Positions 23,745 to 38,109 of a DNA stretch of 64,000 bases are shown here, piece by piece. The stretch covers positions 248,001 to 312,000 of the forward strand of contig JAHDVF020000465.1 in assembly GCA_022606425.2 (NCBI GenBank). Reading direction: 5' to 3'. Source of the stretch: Lepidostoma basale. Taxonomy: Eukaryota > Arthropoda > Insecta > Trichoptera > Lepidostomatidae. Position numbers and translations under genes: made by a program. The first letter of the stretch is position 1. Each line of letters starts with the position of its first letter. The notes under the pieces were generated by a model. The model ran no database searches. It was not told where the DNA came from and was given only the letters and a program-made list of their open reading frames with translations.

Positions 23745-24358
23745 TGTGGGGTGTGTGGTGAGAGTTGAAAGACGGCGGAGGTTTCAGCGTTTATTGCGGA
23801 TCACAAGTAATTACACGTAACTGGATGATATACTCGTGATGGAGCGTGGCTGGATGTCGATGGCAGCGGGGCGGAGTCCGGTGGTGAGTCGTAGAGGATG
23901 AGGGCTCGCTGGGCGGTATCGTCGAGTGGCTGGAGCGAGGAGTCGTCGGAGGTTTCTCGTACGTAGACGGCGTAGTGGAGACTCGTGTCTCTTCGAGATC
24001 GCAATACTGGCTGATGTTTAGAGTTGACTGACGTCTAGAGTGGACTGCCTAAGCTTCGTAGCTCGGCGTCGGAGGGAGTCCGATATCTCGCGTCTGTTAG
24101 AAGTCGTAAGAGTAACTGATCCTATTGGGTGCTCGGAAGTACTGCTTTTATATGCTTTGGTTTCATCATCTGATGACCTGATCCGATGACCTGACCTAGT
24201 GACCAACTTTTTTTTTTTTTTTTTTGAACTTGAAGAATTCAGGGCCCGCGAATCATCAAATTTGATAATTAGGTCTTGGGTCAGCGTTTTTGTGTTTATT
24301 CGTGTCATATATTTCTTCATGAAATATGTTTATCTGGGTTATGCATTTAACCCCGACA
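23745..24358 (-). mobile_element. Solo LTR, copy 2
   Basis: 614 bp with TG...CA ends (TGTGGGGT...CCCCGACA on plus), flanked by ATGT at 23741-23744 and 24359-24362. On the minus strand the TATA-like CATATAAAAGCAG lies within it, so promoter orientation is minus. It shares the sequence order GTTTCAGCGTTTATTGCGG, ACTCGTGATGGAGCGTG and GGTTATGCATTTAACCCCGA with copy 1. Interior absent. Confidence 0.8.
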
Positions 24359-24419
24359 ATGTTGTAGTACGAGGTATCAATAAGCTAATGTAATCATTTT
24401 ATAGTCCATTGTTTTGGCC

Positions 24420-24775
24420 GAAACACTGTGGTAGGTACCTTAACATTATAAACCGTTAAATTAAATAACTTTGTTTTTTCAACCTATGTTGACATCATCA
24501 GGTGTTACAATAATATATCAAATGTCCAATTTTCGTGATTTTTCGAATCTTTATGTGTATTTATTCCTATGTCAATTTGAATAATTTATAATTGACATTG
24601 GAACAAATACACATAAAGGTTCGAAAAATCACGAAAATTTTACATTTGATATATTATTACACCTGATGATTTGAACATAGGTTGATGAAACAGCTGTCCC
24701 GTAAAATAAAATACAATTGTGATACAAAAAACAAAGTTATTTAATTTAACGGTTTAAACATGTTATGTTTTAAAT
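24420..24775. repeat. Large fold-back repeat with CAGCTG-type module
   Basis: Arms of about 150 bp pair around 24575: TTTTCGTGATTTTTCGAATC mirrors GGTTCGAAAAATCACGAAAA, and outer sequences mirror too. The right arm has CTGATGA (24663-24669), GAAA (24687-24690), CAGCTG (24691-24696) and TC. The left arm has CTGATGA on the minus strand but has lost the CAGCTGTC block. Confidence 0.75.
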
Positions 24776-24944
24776 GTCATTAGAACAGCATATTGAAAGA
24801 TTGTTATGTTTTCAGTGTGCAAAACTTATTTGAATTAAGCGTCACGCGTTGTCTCTAGATGACCAAATTCAATGAAAGATATATACTACAGATCAAGCAA
24901 GGCTTGCGTTCAACGATGAATCTAAGATTTTCACAATATGGAAA

Positions 24945-25348
24945 AACAAAGACATGGCCATTAAAAGTAAGATGAGAATCTATAAAACATGCGTAAGACT
25001 AATAATAACATATGGCGTCGAAGCAAGGGCAGACACTGTAAGGACCAAACAAGTTTTGGGGACTTCCGAGATGAAGACACTGAGGACGATAGCAGACAAG
25101 ACACTGAGAGATCGCGTGAGGAACACCAGAATGAGAGAGATATGTGAGGTTGAGGATATTATAAGATAGAGCAGACAGCGAAAAGGGAACTGGTACGGGA
25201 ATGTTCAAAGAATGGACACCACCAGACTCCCCTATATTGCGTGCATAATCAGCCTCATGGGACTCGTCCTCGTGGAAGACCTCCTAAAAGATGGAAGAAC
25301 AGCTGGGAGTCTACCTCACAGGAGGAACAACACTCTGGAGAACAGACC
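24945..25348 (+). mobile_element. Reverse transcriptase C-terminal relic
   Basis: Encodes KMRIYKTCVRLIITYGVEAR, LRTIADKTLRDRVRNTRMRE, ICEVEDIIR, stop, then WYGNVQRMDTTRLPYI and a frameshifted RPPKRWKNSW tail. Same family as 3895-4120 (-) and 56290-56930 (+). Confidence 0.75.
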
Positions 25349-25349
25349 A

Positions 25350-25560
25350 CATAGGTCTACATCAATGCATGGCTTTAAGACATGGTGCCAAATCAAAAGA
25401 GTTAAAAGTATACTGGGGGCCTTTGAGATGTGGTACTACAAAAGAGTTTTAGAAATTTCCTGGAGGAACCACAACACGAATAAAGAGGTTCTTAGCAGAA
25501 TCGAAGGAGGACGAGCCCAATTGATCGTTGAGGGGATATCTGAAGCAAGTGTGCGATGAC
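25350..25560 (+). mobile_element. Reverse transcriptase relic, family B
   Basis: GFKTWCQIKRVKSILGAFEM, WYYKRVLEISWRNHNTNKEV and LSRIEGG match the ETWCLSERDKRRLEAFEMWS module of 8908-9315. It directly abuts a different family at about 25350, so this is a chimeric or nested junction. Confidence 0.7.
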
Positions 25561-25569
25561 AAGAAGTGC

Positions 25570-25885
25570 GTCTCATACTCGTATGTTGAGCTAAAAAAGG
25601 TTGCAGAACAGAATAATATCCTGAATTACAGAACAGCGCTAATTTTATTTCAATTAGTATCAAGACGTCTTTAGCATCTTCAGCCAGTATATTGTTAAGA
25701 AAGTAATAAAAAAACTGAACGTTTATTTATCTAATAAGTACAATAGTACCTACTCTTCCGATTTTTTTAGTATCATATATAGATTATAAAAATTTCAATC
25801 CAATGGATTTTTGCTAGTTCCACAGAATGCCTCTTGGGTCTTTAATGTGGTAGTTTCCATCACTTTGCACATTTTTTTTACAATA
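25570..25885. other. No recognised gene
   Basis: AT-rich sequence, nothing recognised. Confidence 0.3.
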
Positions 25886-25889
25886 GGTT

Positions 25890-26023
25890 ATTTGAACCCA
25901 ATTACTGAATACATTTTTTAAGCTTCCAGACCAAACACAGCGTAATTTTTACACACTGTCATCGCCAGGAATCAATTCGGTGTGACAGTTATAGCGATTG
26001 CCTTTTTTGTCACGAAGATTGTT
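25890..26023 (-). mobile_element. tRNA-derived SINE, copy 3 (degraded)
   Basis: TTTGAACCCAATTACTGAAT at the left, CATCGCCAGGAATCAATTCG (B-box side) and GTCACGAAGATTGTTT at the right follow the order of copy 2 with many substitutions and a deletion. Confidence 0.65.
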
Positions 26024-26689
26024 TCTTTAACTTCAATGAATTCTTTAAGCAGATTAAAAGAATTGACTCGATATAACCTGTATTTCTCATAAGTTTGAGG
26101 CATGAACGAAGTATTCTTTTTCTACTCTCAAAACTGAGAAATTCGCCTTCAAGTAGGTGGGAAGTAATTCATTTTCTTTCGTTTATCTTTACAAAATGGA
26201 CGTGGACGGCGGAAGGACACGGGACACGAGCAGGTCAACCCTTCAACACTCGCCACTCCGATCTCATCCGTTTCGTTTCTTTGTCTTGGAATTAATAAAG
26301 TTTTTTTAGCACGAATTCGAAATGAGGAGACGGGGATGGCCCGGAGTGGGGGGAACCCTCTGTAATAAACTTCCAGGAACTTTGGAAAATCTTTTAGTTA
26401 AAAATTCCGTCTCTTTGATACTTTGTCTTCATTGAATTAATACAGATTTCCGATACATTACACAGCACGTGCCCGCACTGAAATATCCCTCGCAGGACCC
26501 GGAGACATTCTTACTCTGACTTGTCTTGACTCTTGTTGTCTTGGCGGGCACAGCAGAAAGTAGCTATTGTGTCTTGTTTAAACAACTTAAAATATATCTT
26601 AAATGCACACCACGAAAAAAATCAATACTAATCCAAACGAATTTTCAGTATGAAAATGTTCTTATATCAAAAATTGAGTTTATTTTTTA

Positions 26690-26890
26690 AAAAATCGTCG
26701 CGACAGCTGTTTCGGTAACCGATGTTACCATCGTCAGGTATTACAATAAACTTTGTTTTATTATATTTCGCTAAGTTTATTGAACACCTGACGATGGTAA
26801 CATCGGTTACCGAATCAGCTGTCGTGACGATTTTATAAAAAATCAACTCAATTTTTTTATATTAACAGTGTTTTTAATTTAACAGTGAAG
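26690..26890. repeat. Palindrome with paired CAGCTG-type modules
   Basis: Two inverted modules. Minus: CTGACGA (26737-26731), stem GGTAAC/GTTACC, GAAA (26713-26710), CAGCTG, TC. Plus: CTGACGA (26788-26794), the same stem, GAAT (26812-26815, last A changed), CAGCTG (26816-26821), TC. The outer arms AAAAAATCGTCGCGACAGCT and AGCTGTCGTGACGATTTT pair. Confidence 0.75.
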
Positions 26891-27074
26891 ATGTTTAGGA
26901 TAAAACTTGCGTTTTCTCGATCACAAACCGAACGGCCCGTCTTTTGGACTACCAATGAACTACACATAACTATAAATATAACTATAAATACGATATTCTT
27001 AATTATGAAAATATTAAATGTTAAAAAAAAAATCAGTTTTTTTTTTACGAGAAGGTGGTAATGTTAATACAGAT

Positions 27075-27180
27075 TTCCGATACATTAACATTGTAACACC
27101 TGATGATGTCAACATTGGTTGATGAAACAGCTGTCGTAAAATAAATACAATTGTGATATAAAAACAAAGTTTTTTCATTA
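27075..27180 (+). repeat. Hammerhead-like module, CAGCTG type
   Basis: CTGATGA at 27100-27106, one extra T, stem GTCAAC/GTTGAT (one G-U pair), GAAA at 27124-27127, CAGCTG 27128-27133, TC 27134-27135. ATTGTA upstream can pair with TACAAT downstream, a possible outer part of stem I. Confidence 0.65.
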
Positions 27181-27419
27181 ACAGTTATATCATTTATTAT
27201 TGAAGAAAACGCCTGTTTTCTAGAATTTTAAATATATTAGTACATTAAACACCTACATATTTTATTTCTATAACACCTTTTTTAACTACTAATCGGTTTC
27301 GATCCAAACGGAACTTCCTCTGCGTAACAAATCAGACTGGACTTAACTGTTTCATACAAACATACAGTTTTATTGTACATGCTTTGTGTGAATGACTTGT
27401 TGTGCCTTTCGGAATCATA

Positions 27420-27575
27420 ATCAAATTTGTTAAAAATTTAGCCTATTGCCTTATTGCCTTAGCAAGGCAAAACATGTGACTCCCATAACGTAAAATAGAA
27501 ATTCAAGAAAACAGACGTTTTCATAAATTATGAACATTTCGTTTGGAGTTTTACTTCATTGTTCAAACACAATTA
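27420..27575. repeat. GAAACATG-family palindrome, degraded
   Basis: TTGCCTTAGCAAGGCAAAAC then ATGTGACTCCCATAACG, AAACAGACGTTTTCAT and GGAGTTTTACTTCATTGTTC. The right half is clear, the left half weak. Confidence 0.6.
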
Positions 27576-27929
27576 ACGTTCAAAATATCGTCAGTGCAGC
27601 TCAAATGGCTAAAATAAATTATTATATAATATAAAAAGTGGTTAAAGGTTTTACATAAGCGCTGTGGATGATAAATTAATTCGTATTAATACAATTATAC
27701 TCGTCTTATATATTAAGTTAGTGTGTAAGACGATGTGTGATAGAATACCGAACGAATTAAACATGTAGGAATACAAGGCACAAAATGACACCCGAAAATT
27801 TAGAAAGGACTACTTGGAAAGTTGTGGAGACACACTTGGGAAGGAATGGTTAAGAAATGCTATGTAAAAGCAGTTTGAATTATATACCTTACACTTATCT
27901 ATTTCTTCATACTTGTCAGAACTCCGCCA

Positions 27930-28060
27930 GCTAGAAGGGTATCTTCCGGATGGTTATCTTCTATATAGCACAGATTGTTTTATAACCCAACATGCATAAT
28001 TAACCTACCTCTGGTGATGCCGGTGGGGAGATCAATAAAAATAGTGAACTGAATCACTTC
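27930..28060 (+). mobile_element. Non-LTR reverse transcriptase tail
   Basis: LPLVMPVGRSIKIVN is the counterpart of LPLVTPVKRSISLLN at 7040-7190. Only about 40 codons recognisable. Confidence 0.5.
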
Positions 28061-28671
28061 GGAGATGGACACTTTTCGTATTAATGAAAGTATTCAGTCT
28101 CATTAGCGTCAAAATTTCGATGCATTCTTCCAAATCGGCGACTAAAATGTTTATATATTTGTAAAGTCTATTTGGATAAAAAAAGAAATTAGAATATCGA
28201 TTACTTAAGACGTCCGTGCTCGGTATGAGAAGGAATCTCGAGAGGTGTCAGTGGATAGGAAAATCTGGCGGTCTGTCCTCTCTCGTTACCTCTAGTTAAC
28301 GCCCCGTTTTGAAATGGCATGACGGTTGTCAGTTTCATAAAACAAATATCCAACAAGCATTCGTCATCTGCGCCGCCAGAGCAGAAACTTTCTGCCGAGT
28401 TCCCCAAAACAACGGCGGGTCGACCGCATTTCATTTGTGAAAATTCCCCAGAAATGAATTAATACAAGCGATTCCTGCGAATTCACATTAACATATTGTT
28501 TTAAATTCTACGCTCACGTGATACCTCCGTTGAACTCATTACGTGACTTTATTAAACGTTACATTCAAACACTCGAAATATTATCTAAAGCAATCGGATG
28601 AACAAAAAAGGTGAGGGCAATAAAAACATTGCATTCTTTAATAATTAAAAATATATATCTCCCTCTCTCCC

Positions 28672-29190
28672 TGGTTTCAATCCTGGGATTGGTTTGCAGC
28701 AATTTCCTCTATTCTTCCATTCTTCCCTGTCTTGTGCGGCTCTTTTGAAATCTGCATATTATGATGAGCAGCGCACGTCCACCAACAGGTCCTCCAGGTA
28801 CTCTCGGCGTGGGCGTCCCCTAGAGGTTGTCCCCTCCTCGGTCATACCCTCCATTATGGCATGCAAGAGACCTTCTTCTCGTATTACATGGCCGATCCAT
28901 CTTGCACGCTTTTCGGACAAGGTCCTGAGCAGGTGCCTATTTCCTTCGATTCTTTGGAGAACTATCTCATTTGTAATGTGGTCTCTCCAGGAAATTCTTA
29001 ATAGTCTTCTATAGGACCACATCTCAAAAGCCTCTAGTCTCGTTTATCTCTTTCGGATAGGCACCATGTCTCGCAGCCGTACAACAAGATACTCCATACA
29101 TAGGTCTTGATGAGGAGTATTCTCAGTTTTAGGTCTATACTATTCGATTCTATTATTTTCGACCTTTTATTAAATGCAAGCCTAGCCTGG
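28672..29190 (-). mobile_element. Reverse transcriptase C-terminal relic, family B
   Basis: Minus strand: MWSYRRLLRISWRDHITNEI, RHLLRTLSEKRARWIGHVIR and RGRPRREYLEDLLVDVRCSS in one frame. Fullest family B copy in the window. Runs into the (TA)n array at 29208. Confidence 0.8.
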
Positions 29191-29205
29191 TGTATGTATG
29201 TACGA

Positions 29206-30073
<868 letters not shown>

Positions 30074-30814
30074 CTAGGATACCTGCTAGCTGACCCGACG
30101 AACTTCGTACCGCCTCAGAATCAATAAATGTTGTGTTAATTTATTAGCTAAATTTAATTCACCTTTTTATCGAATTACAATTAATACTTAAAATGAATTA
30201 AGTTCATGAAATGTGCAAAAGTCAAAATTAAAATTATTAATTACAATGGAATATAATTCACGTGGAAGCATGCCTTAATACTTAAAATGAATTATAAATT
30301 GTTAATTAAAAACTTTTTTTTATGTATCACAATTGTGTTTTTATTTTTTCGCGGCAATATATTCAACCAAAGTGGAATCTACCAGATTAATTGTGAATCA
30401 TTTCAATTCCAAAAACACATTTTTTTGCATATAGCAAACAATTTTTTAAAAATTTGAGAAATTAGAAAATATAGAAATTTTTAAAGCAAAGGCACGTGAA
30501 TTGAATGTTAAAAATAACCAAATTCCAGCTTATTCCCCCTTATTATATATGTAGTACATTAAAAACTTTTCTTTTATACAATCCATTAAAAAAAATACAA
30601 TATTAATACTACCTTCCACTTTTGTCCCTTTCTTACTAATGTAATCTGCTTCCTTATAATGTTAATCGTCTTTAATATATTAGGATTCATCGTTTTTGAC
30701 TCTATATTATGTATGATTGTTCCTTCTAATTACTGTTTTAATTATTATTATGATTATTATCATTCTAATTATTTTATTATTATAAATAACTGAATTTAAT
30801 ACAACAACACAACA

Positions 30815-31570
30815 ACAACAACAAACCATCACGCCGTTTCCCCGCAGGGGTAGGCAGAGAGAATGGACCACCACACTACCATATCCTGGCACACCTATCT
30901 AGCTTCCTCCACATTCATACATCGAGTCATACACGCACGTCGATTCTTCCGGCTTCTGACATGACCAACCTTTAATATTTGATTAATTTGGTCATGCCAT
31001 GTTTTTCTCGGTCTATCGACTCCTTACTCAATTTACATCGTTAACGTATACTTTTTTAACCATTCTTTCTTCACCCATGCGCTCCATATGTCCGAACCAA
31101 CGCAGCGATCCTTTCATAATTTTGTTCATAATACCTTCTTTCGCTCTACATTCCTTCCTAATATCAGCATTTGAGATTCTGTCGTACATCGTTCTACTGC
31201 ACATACGTCTTAGGGACTTCATCTCTACCGCATTTATTCTGCTCTCATCTTTATTCTGCCAGTTCCATGCTTCGCTTCCATACATAAGGGTTGGGACCAG
31301 AACTCCATTGTGAACGGCCATTTTCGCTTTCATTGATAAATTCTTGTTTCCAATAACTACTTTTTAAGCTCCATACACTTTGTTACCCGCACCAACCCTT
31401 CTTTCAACATCACTGTCCTTTCGGCCATCCGCTGTGAACATGCTACCTAAATACACAAATTCCCTCACCTGTTCCAAGTTCTCTTCATTTACACTTATAT
31501 TACAAACTGTCATTTGCTCTTCCCTTTCAAAAACTAACACCTTTGACTTTCCGACATTCATCAAAACACG
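30815..31570 (-). mobile_element. RTE-like retrotransposon, (GTT)n tail, nested
   Basis: Minus strand: NVGKSKVLVFEREEQMTVCN, LEQVREFVYLGSMFTADGRK, AKMAVHNGVLVPTLMYGSEA, MKSLRRMCSRTMYDRISNAD and LRWFGHMERMGEERM. The 3' end on plus is (CAA)n at 30805-30825, so its tail is (GTT)n. Frameshifts at about 31365 and 31025. Confidence 0.85.
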
Positions 31571-31619
31571 TTAAAACAATTAAATAGCAGACAACATAAT
31601 TTTGAATAAGTGTGATCCA

Positions 31620-31856
31620 TCAATGAACTCCGTTTTCATCATTAGCATCATCACATTCATCATCTGAAGAGTTTGATGAATCAGTGTCCCTATTAATTGA
31701 AAAAAGAAATTCCTCGTCTTCATCTAGCCTAATATTTAATTTATTAAGTACTCGTGGCTGAATTCCCCTTGGTAACAATTCTCTGGACCGAATGTACACA
31801 GATACACCTATAAAATCAATACAAAATATACAATACGTATTTTTATTATTATTCAC
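31620..31856 (-). other. Unrecognised acidic open frame
   Basis: Ends with DEDEEFLFSINRDTDSSNSS and DDECDDANDENG, preceded by LLPRGIQPRVLNKLNIRL. Lies inside the TA-bounded element and may be a remnant of its protein. No family recognised. Confidence 0.3.
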
Positions 31857-32393
31857 TAATCATAAATCGGTTATTGAATCTCTACGGATAACAACACTCA
31901 TCTGTCATCTTTTTCGAATGGAATTAATGGCGCAAATATTCTCTGCTCTCCTTCACAAAAGGGGTTTAACTTTTGGAATAGTCTCTCTTATACTGTTTTT
32001 TATAACTTTGGGCATTGTTAATCTAAAATTAATAAAGAAAACCACAAATCCCGGCGGCGATTCAACCATAACCTCAAATCTTTCACATTGACATTTGACG
32101 TTTAGTTCACATTTGCAATGAGGAACAATACACCACCTACGGGCGATCCGAAACTAAAATATACTCCATTTTGTTTTTTATACTATCTATTCAAAAGTCA
32201 AAGTTATTCAAATGTACGACAAATTTGATTAATTGTAAATCATTTCGGTGATTTTTTCAAATATTTTAATAATTATTCTGTTATCCGGAACGGAGACAAA
32301 TCCAGCAAATCAAAGATCTTCAAAATTGGTCCAGCCGTTCTCGAGTTATAAATGGTGTAACTAACACAATTTTTGACTTTGTTTTATATATAT

Positions 32394-33955
<1,562 letters not shown>

Positions 33956-33961
33956 AAGAGG

Positions 33962-34302
<341 letters not shown>

Positions 34303-34416
34303 ATCATATATTCTATTACATATTCTACCATAAATTCTGTTATAGGTAGGTATATTCTATCATAAATTCTGTAATATTCCACAAGATTAATAAGACAATA
34401 TCTCTGACTGGTCCAG

Positions 34417-34635
34417 GCCTCCGACGTGTGGTCCATGGGTGTGACCCTGTACGTGCTGGTGACGGGCACGCTGCCGTGGCGGGCCGAGGGCGCGGCGGGG
34501 CTCTTCGCGCTCATCAGCCGCCAGCCGCTCGCCTTCCCCGCGCCCCCGCTGCGGCCCCCGCCCGCCCTCCGCCACCTGCTGGCCAGGATGCTGGACAAGG
34601 ACCCGCTCAGCAGGATCACCATCCCGGAGATCAAG
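34417..34635 (+). CDS. CaMKK: CaMKK exon c (kinase C-lobe)
   Basis: Begins after TGGTCCAG with [20 protein letters not shown], the conserved DVW-x-MGVTLY helix F region, and runs through [20 protein letters not shown], the helix H/I Arg-containing motif. 73 codons, phase 0 at both ends, donor GTAAAA. The centre is alanine/proline-rich ([20 protein letters not shown], then [12 protein letters not shown]), replacing a more polar stretch in known CaMKKs. Third positions are overwhelmingly G or C. A fold-back repeat starts about 60 bp downstream. Confidence 0.94.
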
Positions 34636-34694
34636 GTAAAAACTAGTTCAACTATTATATATGCGACTATTGCTCCATTAGAATTACTCGTATT

Positions 34695-35140
34695 TTTAAG
34701 AATTAATTGTATCTCAATAGAGACGAAGATGTAAATTGTTTTTTTGGAAACAGAATATGGCAGTCGAGGCGTTTACAGGACTTATGACCTGTCATTGGTT
34801 AAGCGATCGCTTTATGTTAACAACATTCCCTATTCCGCCCTTCTTACGACCACCAAATCTGACAAATTTTTGAAAGATGTATATATGCTACTATGTTAAG
34901 AAACATATCACATTTTTAGGTCAATCCACACTAGCGCCATCTATTTAGATTATATGTAAGCACTAAGCAGTGACAGGTCATAAGTCCTGTAAACGCCTCG
35001 ACGGCCATATTCTGTTTCCAAAAAAACAATTTACATCTTCGTCTCTATTGGGATACAATTATTAATCCTTAAAAATGATTAACCAGCAATGGGTAAAATC
35101 CAGCATTTGTCTACAAGTATTTGTATACATTCAAAAACAA
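34695..35140. repeat. Fold-back element in CaMKK intron
   Basis: Left arm (TCTCAATAGAGACGAAGATG, GGAAACAGAATATGG, GAGGCGTTTACAGGACTTAT) is the complement of the right arm (ATAAGTCCTGTAAACGCCTC, CCATATTCTGTTTCC, CATCTTCGTCTCTATTG). Arms of about 100 bp are separated by roughly 170 bp. A single-arm relative is at 15330-15570. Confidence 0.85.
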
Positions 35141-35304
35141 ATTACTCGTATTTTCTTTGTTCGCACTTCGATCGCCATTACCGACACAGATTTTTATATG
35201 AATATTATATTATCGCCATAACTGATGTCGGTGATAGACTCATAAGAACAAAACGAACAATGTACAACGTAACAAATGTACTACAAAGAAACATATTTAG
35301 TATT

Positions 35305-35470
35305 CCTTGAACAATGATATAAAACTCCATATTAAATAAATAATTCGACTGAAAACGTCAGCTTTATTCAAGTTTTATTATATTGTATTTTATTGGGGTA
35401 ACTTGTTTCGAAACATATCATTCACATAAAATTTCTAGAAAATACACTGCACACATTCGTATTAATTAGA
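35305..35470. repeat. GAAACATG-family repeat, left-arm copy
   Basis: TTGAACAATGATATAAAACT, GAAAACGTCAGCTTTATTCA and ATTTTATTGGGGTAACTTGT, then TTCGAAACATATCATTCACA and AAATTTCTAGAAAATACACT. Same order as 63140-63375, with the central hairpin deleted. Confidence 0.65.
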
Positions 35471-35474
35471 AATA

Positions 35475-36435
35475 TACAATTTTGAAAATATTTATATGAT
35501 ATTGACTACTAGTTATCGAAGTTGTAAAGAAAATACAAGTTAGGTTATATTGTACATATATCATTAATAACTTATCAATAGAAAACAAACTTCTCTTCAT
35601 AATAAACAGAATAACGTGTTTTCCCCGTAAATTTTGATTGTGATATTTGTGGGCGTGATTTTCGCAAATACCAAACGAATAAGTAGTGAGTAGACTGTTG
35701 AGGTGTGTGTTGTTTATTTCAAATGCGTTACTCAGCGACATTCAAAACGTTTTTACATTTTATTGTGAAAATGATTTTTAACTTTTTTGCAAATTTCACA
35801 TTCAACTTGTAATTCTTCCGCTTGACACCGCCCCATACAATATTCATCGCATGTGATATCATACCTATCCCCTGGCCTCTGCTCCTCTCCATCTCGTATT
35901 AAAACATACTCCCTCTCCCTCTGCCCCTCGGACGTGCCTGGATAATGTGGTGCTTGCTGAAGATAATATATATTTTTTTAATTCAATTTTACAGACTGTG
36001 CGCCTCGAAAACTGGCAACAACGAAGTTTCATTTCCAAAGATTATTAATAAAGAGTTTTCTCGCCGTGACGTGAGTTTATCAAATTAAAATATTAAATCT
36101 CTGAATCGAATTCCCGGGATGTACGAGTGCCTACCCCATTGAGCCATCACTTGAATTCTGAGAATTTTACCATTTTACGTCGGGGGCGGGGGCGGGGAGC
36201 GGGGAGGAGCTTTTTAGGCGGGAAAGCGTAAAAATGAGCCTCCATTGTTCGATGGAAAATTGAACAAATTTTTTCAGAAGCAAATTAAACTGACAGCCCG
36301 CCTCGGCCGTGGGAGGGGGGGGGAGAGGGGAGCGGAAGTCATTTGGTTCGCATTTCATACCTTTAATAACAAATTCAATTTTATTTCAACATTGTTCTCT
36401 TTGGTGCATACAATATTATTATTTATCCATGATCA
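35475..36435. other. No recognised gene; G-rich tract
   Basis: 36179-36205 and 36300-36335 are G-rich (GGGGGCGGGGGCGGGGAGCG; GTGGGAGGGGGGGGGAGAGG). The first is palindromically echoed in composition by the second. No coding support. Confidence 0.35.
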
Positions 36436-36439
36436 AAAA

Positions 36440-36850
36440 TTTATTTAGAATGTGTTTTTTGTATTATTTTTTTAAACAAATAGTTCGATGTAACGTGCTA
36501 TCCATTTTGTTCTACGGTATGGAAACATTGATCTTGATAAAAAAAGCAATCACCCAAAAGTTCAAAGCCTTTGAAATGTGGATATATGGACAGAGAGAAT
36601 CCCAAACGAGGAAGTACTGCAGCGAATGAAGAAAGAAAAAGAAATTCTCAAGACCATAAAGTGCAGGAAACTGGAAAACTTCGGGCACATTATGAGAAGC
36701 GATACATATAAAGTGTTGCAACTGATTATCCAAAGTAAAATGAACGGAAAACGAAGTGTCGGGAGAAGAAGAAAATCCTGGCTATAGAACCTGGAGAGTA
36801 GTTGAGTTGCAACACAACATCCCTGTTTAAAGCTGCTGTAGCAAGGGTAG
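36440..36850 (+). mobile_element. Reverse transcriptase C-terminal relic
   Basis: VRCNVLSILFYGMETLILIK, KAITQKFKAFEMWIYG, then a shifted frame with RIPNEEVLQRMKKEKEILKT and NFGHIMRSDTYKVLQLIIQS and KMNGKRSVGRRRKSWL. Same family as 20640-20895. Confidence 0.8.
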
Positions 36851-36929
36851 AATCAGCCATGATGCTGTCAAACTTCAGATAGGAGTGGAATAAGATGAAA
36901 AATAATTAAATAATACGATGCTTTTTTTA

Positions 36930-37012
36930 GGAACTACTTCCACTTTTGTCTTTATTTCTACAGCAAGCCTGACAAAACCGGTCGCTGTCGAAATAGAAAC
37001 AAAATTGGAAGA
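36930..37012. repeat. Fold-back hairpin
   Basis: TTCCACTTTTGTCTTTATTT mirrors AAATAGAAACAAAATTGGAA around a core with AAAACCGGTCGCTGTCG. Related to 2095-2195. Confidence 0.55.
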
Positions 37013-37204
37013 ATGTATTATATTAAAAAAAGAAGGAGATGCTGCGTCATACGAGAATACGTATGTTATGGTAAATAATCGGATCAAACTGTGAATCGTT
37101 TCGTATTTATTTTAACAGAAAATTAAACATTCACGTTTTCATAGAGCTTCGCTTTTGAGTTTATGTACGGCAAGATAAGCGGGTGTGAATAAAATGCAAA
37201 AGTG

Positions 37205-37735
37205 CATTTATCAATAACTAACTAACTAACTAACTAACCATCACGCCGTCTCCCCGTCAAAGGAAAGCCAAAAAGAATGGACTGCCACATTTTTCTTTCC
37301 AGACATATTTCTCTCGTTCCTCGACATTCATACATCGCGTTATGCACGCGCGTCGATTTCTCTAACTCCTCACATGGTCGACATTCAATATTTGATTTAT
37401 TTGATCGTGTCACGTTTTCCTCGGTCTTCCTCTATTTCTGGTTCCATTTACATTGTTAACATATAATTGTTTTACCATTCTTTCTTCAATCATTATTTCC
37501 ATATGTCCAAACCACCTTAATGATCCTTTCATTATTTTGTTCATAACACCATCATTCGCACCGCATTCACTTCTTATTTTCATTCGACACTCTATCATAC
37601 ACAGCGTATCTATATATTCGTCTAAGAGATCTCATTTCTACTGCATCCTTCTTTTGCCAGTTCCGTGCTTCGCTTACATACATAAGGGTCGGTAGAAGAA
37701 CACCATTGTGCACTGCCATTCTAGCATTTATTATA
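37205..37735 (-). mobile_element. RTE-like retrotransposon fragment
   Basis: Minus strand: MIECRMKIRSECGANDGVMN, KIMKGSLRWFGHMEIMIEER and RGRPRKT, with the AVHNGVLLPTLMYV-like start at 37720. The tail on plus is TAACTAACTAACTAACTAAC at 37217. Same family as 32625-33955. Confidence 0.85.
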
Positions 37736-37739
37736 ATGT

Positions 37740-38105
37740 CCTAATATAGGGATATACATATTTTATATTAAACGAAAAATTCGTAATATCGCTGGCAATG
37801 ATGAGTAATATTATCTTTAAATTGATATCTCTATAAAACTGGTGTGGATCGACTTCGGCGTAGAGGCCTCTCTGGCTGGATCAGAGGCCGCCGCTCCTGG
37901 ATATTGAAATTGATAAAACGTGACCTTAACTTAACCCTCCCTTCCCTATGATGGGTATCTTCTACACGTTGCTTCTAAAAACCATCAATATCTCTTTGCA
38001 TTTAATAAATACAAGGTTAAGATTTTAGGTATTCCTCCATAATATATTTACGCATTGATTTAAAAAATAATATTAATAAAAATCAGAATTTATCGGGGAC
38101 ATCGG
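37740..38105. other. No recognised gene
   Basis: AT-rich intronic sequence without a recognisable signal. A short GC-richer patch lies at 37845-37900. Confidence 0.3.
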
Positions 38106-38109
38106 AGGT

